Source: Sulfuritalea sp. (lineage in GTDB: Bacteria; Pseudomonadota; Gammaproteobacteria; Burkholderiales; Rhodocyclaceae). From it: a stretch of DNA of 5,692 bases. Position numbers and translations under genes: made by a program. Of the stretch, positions 1 to 5,196 are shown one piece after another. Location: positions 1 to 5,692 of the forward strand of contig JAIPCS010000204.1 in NCBI GenBank assembly GCA_021738105.1, read 5' to 3'. Within the stretch, counting starts at the first letter, position 1; each line of letters opens with the position of its first letter. The notes under the pieces are model-generated. The model made no database searches. It was not told the origin of the DNA and was given only the letters and a program-made list of their open reading frames with translations.

Positions 1-29
1 ACCGGTTCGTGGATGCCCACGAACCGGGT
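1..29 (-). terminator. Hairpin downstream of the symporter gene, probable operon terminator (flank cut by window edge)
   Basis: A perfect 11-bp inverted repeat (CCGGTTCGTGG at 2-12 pairing with CCACGAACCGG at 17-27) encloses a 4-base loop. It lies about 50 bases past the symporter stop codon in the direction of transcription. A stable GC-rich stem here fits an intrinsic terminator. The T-tract that would prove it would lie left of base 1 and cannot be seen. On the plus strand the stem is followed by GGTAAATGGG, with no T-tract, so a terminator for plus-strand transcription is unlikely. Confidence 0.6.
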
Positions 30-79
30 AAATGGGGCGGGTATTCTCCCTTGGCCCCTCTCCTCCTCCAACAGCCCTT

Positions 80-2197
80 TTAACGAGCCTTGGCTCCTGA
101 TGAAAGTGGTGCGCTGAAACTTGGATAGCGCACATGATCAACCATATCCTGAATCTCCTTGCTGGGTGCGGGAGAGATCAGACTGCCTATGATGACGCCA
201 AGAAACCCGGCGGGAATGCCAAAGGTACCTGAAGCAATCGGGTCGATGTCCCACCATCGGGGTGCATTGACGCCGAAAAACGGATAGGTCAGATACATGT
301 AATAGGCGCAGACAGCCAGACCGAGGGTCATGCCCAGCACTGCGCCGAGCCAGTTCGCCCGTTTCCAGAATATGCCGGCCACCAGTGCGGGGAAAAAACC
401 GGACGCGGCGAGCGAAAAAGCGGCTCCGACGAGGAACAGAATACTGCCGGGTTTCTGGCTGGTGACATAGGCCGCCAGCAAAGCGACCCCTAGCAGCAAG
501 CTCTTTGATACAGCCAGGCGTCGTATGGTCGACGCATGAGGATCGATCATTTTGTAGTACAAGTCGTGCGACATGGCGTTGGCAATCGTCAGCAACAGGC
601 CGTCGGCCGTGGATAGTGCCGCAGCCAGACCGCCTGCCGCCACCAGCCCGGAAATCACATAGGGCAAGCCGGCAATTTCGGGAGTCGCGAGAACGATCAA
701 ATCGCCGCCAATCACGATTTCCGCCAATTGCACAATTCCATCCTTGTTGATGTCAGCAACATTCATCAACGATTTGTCTACGGCTGCCCAGTTGCTGACC
801 CAGGCTGGCAGGGACGAGAAACTGGAGCCCACCAGCTGGCTATACACTTCGAACTTGGCCAGGATCGCGAGTGCCGGGGCTGTGATGTACAGCAAAAAGA
901 TGAAGAACATTGACCAGAACACCGAGACGCGAGCTTCCTGAACCGACGGTGTGGTGTAGTAGCGCATCAGGATATGTGGCAAGGCTGCGGTTCCTATCAT
1001 CAGGCAGGCCACCAGCGCCAAAAAGTTCTTTTTGGCGACACTGCGGTTTGTCTCCACTTCCTCCAGCGTGGTGCCATTGGCCGCGAATGCTTCAGCATGG
1101 TGCTTGACCGGTTGGGCACGGACGCCGACCGCCGCGTCTGCTGTCCACTCGGTTTTTGCCTCAGCCACACTGCGCGGGAAATCCCTTACCGCGCGCTCTG
1201 CAGCATCGATGATTCTCGGGTTTTCCGTAGGTGATGCCTGCAGCTTGGTGGCCCGGTCCACGAGCTTTTGTTTTTCCGCTGCGAGAAAATCTGCGCCACC
1301 GGCTTCCAGTCCCTGCAGTTTGGTAAGCGCATGTGCCGCCTGCTGGCGAAATATCAGGCGAACCGATTCCTCTTTGGCGCCCTTTGGGGTTGTTTTGTCG
1401 TTGAATTCCTTCTCGAGCGCGGTGACCTTGGGCAGTGCCGAGGTATAGGCGGCGATTTGCGGAATCGGTATTCCCGTATGTTTCACCGAGAGCCAGACGA
1501 CCGGAATCATGTAGGCCATGATCAGGATGATGTACTGAGCCACCTGGGTCCACGTGACCGCCTTCATGCCTCCGAGGAAGGAACACACCAAAATTCCGGA
1601 AAGACCGACAAACACCCCGACCTGAAATTCCAGACCGGTAAAGCGCGCCGTGATGATGCCGACACCGTAGATCTGCGCGATTACATAAGTGAAAGAACAG
1701 GCGATGGCAGCGATCACGCCGATAAACCGTGGCAAATGACCACCGAAGCGCGCCCCGAGAAAATCGGGAACCGTGAATTGACCAAATTTGCGTAAATAGG
1801 GTGCGAGCAGCAGAGCGACCAGACAGTAGCCCCCGGTCCATCCCAATACAAAAGCCAGCCCGTCATAGCCCATGTGGTACAGCGTGCCGGCCAGACCGAT
1901 AAAGGATGCCGCCGACATCCAGTCGGCCCCGGTTGCCATGCCGTTGAACAGCGCGGGTACCCGCCGCCCTGCAACGTAATACTCGCTGACATCTGCCGTT
2001 TTCGACATGAAACCTATGCCGGCATAGAGCATGATGGTCGCAAACAGGAAGATGTAACCGAGGATTTTGACCGGTACACCCAGTTGCTCAAGAATGCCGA
2101 CAACAATGACGAAAGAAATGAAACCGACGGTATAGAAGGCGTAATAGCGCTTCAAGTTCGCAAAAAATTGCGACTGAGCAACCTTGTGCCCGAGCAC
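80..2197 (-). CDS. Sodium:solute symporter large subunit, VC_2705 subfamily (SSS family, TC 2.A.21)
   Basis: A 705-residue inner-membrane transporter expected to couple inward sodium flow to uptake of a small solute, probably an organic acid; the substrate is unknown. An extra N-terminal helix (about 19-38) precedes the SSS core starting near residue 45. Family marks include SEYYVAGRRVPALFNGMATGADWMS (core, residues 71-95, abridged: SEYYVAGRR...ADWMS), GTAALPHILMR (402-412), and AALSTADGLLLTIANAMSHD (526-545), where S529/T530 match the Na2 sodium-site helix. Two unusual segments are predicted periplasmic from the usual SSS topology: a charged insert at about 240-388 and an EF-hand-like loop at 482-493. 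The long form paired with a small DUF4212 partner matches the known VC_2705 subfamily rather than ActP/YjcH. The start is GTG at 2197, with GGGGGA nine bases upstream. This GTG shares its first G with the TAG stop of the upstream gene, so the two are surely co-translated. The TAA stop is at 80-82. Confidence 0.93.
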   Translation of the reverse strand: MLGHKVAQSQFFANLKRYYAFYTVGFISFVIVVGILEQLGVPVKILGYIFLFATIMLYAGIGFMSKTADVSEYYVAGRRVPALFNGMATGADWMSAASFIGLAGTLYHMGYDGLAFVLGWTGGYCLVALLLAPYLRKFGQFTVPDFLGARFGGHLPRFIGVIAAIACSFTYVIAQIYGVGIITARFTGLEFQVGVFVGLSGILVCSFLGGMKAVTWTQVAQYIILIMAYMIPVVWLSVKHTGIPIPQIAAYTSALPKVTALEKEFNDKTTPKGAKEESVRLIFRQQAAHALTKLQGLEAGGADFLAAEKQKLVDRATKLQASPTENPRIIDAAERAVRDFPRSVAEAKTEWTADAAVGVRAQPVKHHAEAFAANGTTLEEVETNRSVAKKNFLALVACLMIGTAALPHILMRYYTTPSVQEARVSVFWSMFFIFLLYITAPALAILAKFEVYSQLVGSSFSSLPAWVSNWAAVDKSLMNVADINKDGIVQLAEIVIGGDLIVLATPEIAGLPYVISGLVAAGGLAAALSTADGLLLTIANAMSHDLYYKMIDPHASTIRRLAVSKSLLLGVALLAAYVTSQKPGSILFLVGAAFSLAASGFFPALVAGIFWKRANWLGAVLGMTLGLAVCAYYMYLTYPFFGVNAPRWWDIDPIASGTFGIPAGFLGVIIGSLISPAPSKEIQDMVDHVRYPSFSAPLSSGAKAR

Positions 2198-2460
2198 TAG
2201 TCGTAATCCCCCGTGTCTACGCCGTATTTAATGTCGATTCGATTCATGTAGCGGGCGTAATACCAAATGATTCCCACATAGATGATCAAGGAGCCCTGGG
2301 CCGCCATGTAAAACCCCAGCGGACCGATAACAGTGATCTCGTTGAGTTCGCGGGCGTACCAACTGACGATGAACGTGGTAGCAAACCAAAGCACGAGCAA
2401 AACCGAGGTCATTCTCAAGTTTTTGCTCCAGTACGTCTTGTGTCGTTCGGTGAGTTGCAT
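2197..2460 (-). CDS. DUF4212 small subunit of the sodium:solute symporter
   Basis: An 87-residue membrane protein with two predicted helices (about 17-35 and 46-68) and charged ends. Features such as TERHKTYWSKNLR near the N-terminus and FYMAAQGSLIIYVGIIWYY (50-68) fit the DUF4212 family (putative sodium:solute symporter small subunit), which is encoded next to VC_2705-type symporters. Its role is presumably to assemble with or stabilise the large subunit; no mechanism can be read here. The reading frame stays open 37 codons upstream to 2571. I chose the ATG at 2460 because the conserved family sequence begins with MQLTERHKTYW and because GGGGG lies four bases upstream. The upstream extension is hydrophilic and unlike the family. 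The TAG stop overlaps the symporter GTG by one base. Confidence 0.9.
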   Translation of the reverse strand: MQLTERHKTYWSKNLRMTSVLLVLWFATTFIVSWYARELNEITVIGPLGFYMAAQGSLIIYVGIIWYYARYMNRIDIKYGVDTGDYD

Positions 2461-2474
2461 GTGGCCCCCGCTGT

Positions 2475-2499
2475 CTCTGGCTTCGCGGCGCAGCCAGAG
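2475..2499 (-). promoter_or_regulatory. Hairpin in the leader of the DUF4212 gene
   Basis: A perfect 8-bp inverted repeat (CTCTGGCT with AGCCAGAG) with a 9-base GC-rich loop ends 14 bases before the DUF4212 ATG. In mRNA it would sit just upstream of the GGGGG ribosome site. It could tune translation or protect the 5' end of the transcript. It has no T-tract, so it is not an intrinsic terminator. The structure is seen directly; a function is inference. Confidence 0.4.
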
Positions 2500-2601
2500 G
2501 CCCGCCGTCGCTGAGACGCACCCCGGGTTTTCCCCTGTATCGTGCGCTTGCCGCATTTTGGAGCAGTGCAATTCAAGCCGAACACCAAATGCCCCATGCG
2601 G

Positions 2602-2626
2602 CAGGCATTGTCGGCCAACAAGCCTG
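2602..2626 (-). other. Hairpin shortly after the kinase gene, no T-tract
   Basis: On the minus strand CAGGC+TTGT pairs with ACAA+GCCTG, giving nine base pairs with one bulged T and a six-base loop. It lies 36-60 bases past the kinase stop. The 3' flank (CCGCATGGGG) has no run of T, so it is a weak candidate for termination. It could be a transcript-end stabiliser or part of an upstream control region for the symporter pair. Confidence 0.3.
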
Positions 2627-2661
2627 ACAGGGCGCTTACAGACTGACCGAAAGGTGGCGAC

Positions 2662-4212
2662 TTAAGCGTGGGCCGCCGGGCTCGCGATTGATTCCTCGAC
2701 CGCCCGATGGGGCGGAAAGCTGACTCGAAACAGACTGCCGCGACCTTTGCTGCCGGTCAGCAAGTCTATCCGGGCCTGGTGCAGCTCGGCGATCTCCGCA
2801 GCAATCGCCAGCCCCAGTCCACTCCCGTCAGCGTCCGTTCCGAGAACGCGATAAAAGCGCTCGAAAATGCTGCCACGTTCGTCCGTCGGGATGCCGATAC
2901 CGTCGTCGTCGACCTCAATCTCCGCGTGATCCGTGGCGCGCACCCGCAGCGTGACGCAGCCGCCGGGCGCGGTGTATTTGATTGCGTTGTCCACCAGATT
3001 GGCCAGTAGTTCACGCAGCAGCAAGGGCACACCCTCAATCATGAAAGGCCCGCTGCTCTCAAAACCAAGGTCAATCTGTTTGGCCAGCGCGCGCACCACC
3101 CATTCTTCAGCGATCTCGCGCGCCAGCGCCGAAATATCCAGCTCAACCACTTGATGCAGCTTCTCGTGGCTGGCTTCGGCACGGGCCAGAATCAGAAGTT
3201 GATTGATCATATGCACGGTGCGGTCCGTGCTTTCGGCAATCAGTTGCAGCGAATGCCGCATCTGCTCCGGGTCGGTTTCCGAAAGGGCGAGTTCCGTTTG
3301 TGTTTTCAATCCGGTCAAAGGGGTGCGCATCTGGTGCGCGGCCTGGGCGATAAATCGTTGCTGTGCCTGCAGATTTTCTTCCAGACGCCCCATCATTTCG
3401 TTGAAGGCGACGACAAGGGGCCGCACTTCATCGGGTACCCGCAGGACCGGTATCGGCGACAGGTCGGTAGGCCGCCGTCGGCGAATGCGCTCTCGCAGGC
3501 GGTGCAGGGGGGCAATGCCGCGTGTCAGACCGAGATAGACCAGAATGACCGCCAGCGGGATGATGGCAAATTGCGGCAGCAGCACTCCGGAGATGATTCG
3601 GGAGGCCAGGTCCTGTCTTTTGCGCAAGGTTTCCGCCACTTGTATCACCAGCGGTGGTTTGCCATCCTTGACGGGGATGAAGGTATACGCGATGCGCACG
3701 TTTTCTGCTTCGATGCGATCGTCGCGGTACAGTATCTTTCGCCCTTCAATGGTGTCGGGCAGGGTCGGCCAGGGAATCTCCCTGTCGCCATGAATGATCT
3801 TGCTGTTGGGCCCGACCACGTGATAGTAGATCGAATCGATATCACCAGCATGCAACACGGTGCGTGCCGAAGCCGGCAGGTTTACGATGACGTGACCGTC
3901 CTCAATTTTCACCAGGCGCGCGATGGCGTTGACGTTGTCGGCCAGCGCCTGATCGTAAGGCTGATTGGCAATAAAACTGGCCACGTGATTGGTGGCCGCA
4001 ATCGAAATGGGCCACAGCAACAGCAGCGGCGCCAGCATCCAGTCAAGGATTTCGCCGAACAGCGAGTTTGGATACTCATAGCTGGCGAACGGGTTGTTGC
4101 TTCGGCCACCCGCGGTGGTCTGGGCCACGGGCGGGTCAGCACTTTGAGTGCCAGGAATTCCCCGTCGCAGCTTTGCAAATCCGCTGCGTACGACGGATTC
4201 AGTTTTTGTCAT
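2662..4212 (-). CDS. Membrane sensor histidine kinase, TctE/QseC type
   Basis: A 516-residue two-component sensor. After a polar N-terminal tail of about 52 residues come a first membrane helix (about 56-75), a periplasmic domain (about 76-205) resembling the 2CSK_N sensor domain of TctE/QseC-type kinases, a second helix (about 208-229) and a HAMP-like linker (230-282). The kinase core has the H-box AAHQMRTPLTGLK with phospho-acceptor His293, an N-box ELLANLVDNAIKY (401-413), the G1 box VDDDGIGIP (434-442), an F-box IFERFYRV (449-456) and the G2 box GSGLGLAI (463-470). All catalytic motifs look intact. It should autophosphorylate and pass phosphate to the regulator encoded just upstream. The frame is open to 4398, but that extension lies entirely inside the regulator gene. 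The ATG at 4212 is the best start and gives a 14-base overlap with the regulator, typical of coupled translation; no strong ribosome site precedes it. The ligand is unknown; the downstream symporter suggests an organic acid. Confidence 0.93.
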   Translation of the reverse strand: MTKTESVVRSGFAKLRRGIPGTQSADPPVAQTTAGGRSNNPFASYEYPNSLFGEILDWMLAPLLLLWPISIAATNHVASFIANQPYDQALADNVNAIARLVKIEDGHVIVNLPASARTVLHAGDIDSIYYHVVGPNSKIIHGDREIPWPTLPDTIEGRKILYRDDRIEAENVRIAYTFIPVKDGKPPLVIQVAETLRKRQDLASRIISGVLLPQFAIIPLAVILVYLGLTRGIAPLHRLRERIRRRRPTDLSPIPVLRVPDEVRPLVVAFNEMMGRLEENLQAQQRFIAQAAHQMRTPLTGLKTQTELALSETDPEQMRHSLQLIAESTDRTVHMINQLLILARAEASHEKLHQVVELDISALAREIAEEWVVRALAKQIDLGFESSGPFMIEGVPLLLRELLANLVDNAIKYTAPGGCVTLRVRATDHAEIEVDDDGIGIPTDERGSIFERFYRVLGTDADGSGLGLAIAAEIAELHQARIDLLTGSKGRGSLFRVSFPPHRAVEESIASPAAHA

Positions 4213-4885
4213 CTGACGAATCAGGCTGCTTCTCCAGGAAGTAGCCAAGACCCCGTACCGTGGTGATGCGGGCGCCACCCGGTTCGAGTTTCTTGCGCAG
4301 CCGATGGATATAAACTTCGATCGCGTTGTTGCTGACTTCCTCGCCCCAGCTGCACAACTGATCGACCAGTTGATCTTTGGCGACCAGGCGTCCGGCACGT
4401 AGCAGCAATATTTCCAGCAACGCCAGTTCGCGTGCCGACAGTTCGACTATCTCGCCATTGAGACGTGCCAGACGCTCGGATTGGTCATAGGACAGGGTGC
4501 CGACTTCGATTCGCGTCGGGTTGCCAGTCCCGCGCCGCGTCAGCGCGCGTATCCGGGCAAACAGTTCCGGCAGCGCAAACGGCTTGGTCAGATAGTCATC
4601 GGCGCCGGCGTCAAGCCCGCGCACCCGGTCTTCGATACCATCCTGGGCGGTCAGCACCAGAACCGGCATGGTGCTTTTGCGTCCGCGCAGGCGTTTCAAG
4701 ACCTCGATACCTGACAGGCGTGGCAAACCGAGATCGAGTATCAACAGGTCGTATTGCTGGCAGAGCAGGACGGTGTCCGCTTCGCTACCGTTGCTGGCGT
4801 GATCGACGGCATAGCCGGATTTGCGCAAAGCGGTAATCAGCGCCTGGGAGATCAGGCGATCATCTTCAGCGAGCAGTACTCTCAT
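4199..4885 (-). CDS. OmpR-family response regulator, TctD/QseB type
   Basis: A 228-residue DNA-binding regulator. The receiver domain (1-115) has the acidic pocket E7-D8-D9, phospho-acceptor Asp51 in LLILDLGLPRLSG, Thr79 in LVLTAQ and Lys101 in YLTKPF. The C-terminal winged-helix domain (about 128-217) has ELSARELALLEILL, the recognition-helix region NNAIEVYIHRLRKKL (186-200) and the wing RGLGYFL (211-217). Length and motifs are full and intact. It is the partner of the overlapping downstream kinase and probably controls the DUF4212/symporter genes, and perhaps its own operon. The ATG at 4885 starts the conserved MRVLLAEDD. Its ribosome site is weak (GAAG eight bases upstream), and a 26-codon ORF with a strong site ends only 13 bases before it, so coupled translation is plausible. 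Confidence 0.95.
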   Translation of the reverse strand: MRVLLAEDDRLISQALITALRKSGYAVDHASNGSEADTVLLCQQYDLLILDLGLPRLSGIEVLKRLRGRKSTMPVLVLTAQDGIEDRVRGLDAGADDYLTKPFALPELFARIRALTRRGTGNPTRIEVGTLSYDQSERLARLNGEIVELSARELALLEILLLRAGRLVAKDQLVDQLCSWGEEVSNNAIEVYIHRLRKKLEPGGARITTVRGLGYFLEKQPDSSDDKN

Positions 4886-4898
4886 GGCTGCTTCACGC

Positions 4899-4979
4899 TT
4901 ACAGATCAGCCGATTCAGCGGTCAAAATCGCGTGCGGTTCGCCCAACTTGGTAGTGCTACTGATGTCATCGCCACCCAT
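4899..4979 (-). CDS. Possible 26-aa leader peptide or small protein ahead of the two-component operon
   Basis: A short ORF starts with ATG at 4979 and ends with TAA at 4899-4901, 13 bases before the response-regulator ATG and in a different frame. It has the best ribosome site in this stretch: AGAGGA five bases before the ATG. The peptide begins MGGDDISSTTKLGEP and ends LTAESADL. It is acidic, with no membrane segment, no signal peptide and no run of a single amino acid that would suggest classical attenuation. A candidate promoter ends about 35 bases upstream. I do not recognise the peptide. It may be a real small protein, or a translated leader that delivers ribosomes to the weakly initiated regulator gene. 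The in-frame extension upstream to 5105 crosses the groL terminator and is not credible. Confidence 0.5.
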   Translation of the reverse strand: MGGDDISSTTKLGEPHAILTAESADL

Positions 4980-4990
4980 GGATATCCTCT
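4980..4990 (-). promoter_or_regulatory. Strong ribosome binding site of the 26-codon ORF
   Basis: On the minus strand AGAGGATATCC directly precedes the ATG at 4979. AGAGGA is a near-consensus Shine-Dalgarno with five-base spacing, clearly stronger than the sites before the regulator or kinase genes. This is the main reason for taking the short ORF seriously. Confidence 0.6.
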
Positions 4991-5012
4991 TTGTGATGCG
5001 AAGTCTGCCGAA

Positions 5013-5043
5013 ATGATAGCGTGTCCGATGCTGCGGCGGGCAA
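5013..5043 (-). promoter_or_regulatory. Candidate sigma-70 promoter of the regulator/kinase operon
   Basis: On the minus strand a -10 box TATCAT (5013-5018, five of six to consensus) lies 19 bases after a -35-like TTGCCC (5038-5043, four of six). It sits between the groL terminator and the 26-codon ORF, which is where a promoter for the two-component operon must be if the terminator is efficient. A start near 5005 would give a leader of about 25 bases. The spacing is one or two bases long of ideal, so this is a moderate call made from position and -10 quality. Confidence 0.42.
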
Positions 5044-5060
5044 TTGCTTCCAAAAGCAAA

Positions 5061-5090
5061 ACCCCCGGCCCTGTTTCCAGGACCGGGGGT
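5061..5090 (-). terminator. Intrinsic terminator of groL
   Basis: On the minus strand ACCCCCGGTCCTG pairs with CAGGGCCGGGGGT around a GAAA tetraloop: a 13-bp stem with a single G-T wobble. It is followed by TTTGCTTTTGG (the stem's last T adds to the first run), a good T-rich tail. It lies about 100 bases beyond the groL stop and separates the chaperonin operon from the two-component genes. On the plus strand the stem is followed only by TTCG, so it should act chiefly on minus-strand transcripts. Confidence 0.85.
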
Positions 5091-5126
5091 TTCGTGAAGC
5101 GACATCCAGCAAGAAGGAAGATGGGC

Positions 5127-5156
5127 AACAGGAGGAAACCTGGGTTTCCTCCTGTT
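5127..5156. repeat. Perfect 14-bp inverted repeat in the groL 3' region
   Basis: AACAGGAGGAAACC (5127-5140) and GGTTTCCTCCTGTT (5143-5156) are exact complements separated by two bases, giving a very stable hairpin in the groL transcript. One arm contains AGGAGG and the other CCTCCT, so a Shine-Dalgarno-like sequence is fully buried against its complement. No T-tract follows on either strand. It may be a 3'-end stabilising or processing structure, or a small palindromic repeat element found elsewhere in the genome. Confidence 0.75.
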
Positions 5157-5167
5157 CCTTCAACTGG

Positions 5168-5196
5168 GTAATTGTTCGACGTAGTCGAACAATTAC
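5168..5196. repeat. Perfect 13-bp inverted repeat spanning the groL stop codon
   Basis: GTAATTGTTCGAC (5168-5180) and GTCGAACAATTAC (5184-5196) are exact complements around a three-base loop. The groL TAA (5193-5195) is inside one arm, so the stem forms directly at the point where ribosomes terminate. On the minus strand the 3' flank is CCAGTTGAAGG, with no T-tract, so this is not a standard terminator. Confidence 0.75.

Larger units (their letters stand above)
2461..2661 (-). other. 201-bp gap between sensor kinase and symporter genes, candidate regulatory region
   Basis: This is the largest gap inside the minus-strand cluster after the kinase stop, and the natural place for a promoter of the transporter pair. 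It contains two hairpins (2602-2626 and 2475-2499) and a 14-base near-palindrome, TGCCCCATGCGGCA at 2590-2603 (12 of 14 positions symmetric), which could be an operator. I found no convincing sigma-70 -35/-10 pair and no sigma-54 GG-N10-GC element, so whether the transporter genes have their own promoter or are read through from the kinase gene is open. Confidence 0.4.

Noticed and set aside
1161..1841. A 226-codon minus-strand frame inside the symporter gene
   Set aside because: It is an alternative frame of the symporter. The real frame shows continuous membrane helices and SSS motifs, while this one is Arg/Gly/His-rich.
2461..2571. A 37-residue N-terminal extension of the DUF4212 protein
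   Set aside because: The frame is open, but the extension is polar and unlike the family, while MQLTERHKTYW at 2460 is the expected N-terminus and has its own purine-rich ribosome site.
2521..2620. A sigma-54 promoter for the symporter operon
   Set aside because: I looked for GG-N10-GC on the minus strand. The nearest pairs have spacing of 8, 12 or 15 bases, so none qualifies.
3151..4266. A 371-codon open frame on the plus strand
   Set aside because: It is the antisense shadow of the sensor kinase gene, whose domain motifs are intact in the other strand. The plus-strand translation is rich in Gln/His/Arg/Gly and matches no family I recognise.
4213..4398. A 62-residue N-terminal extension of the sensor kinase
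   Set aside because: It lies wholly within the regulator's winged-helix coding region in another frame and has no kinase-family character.
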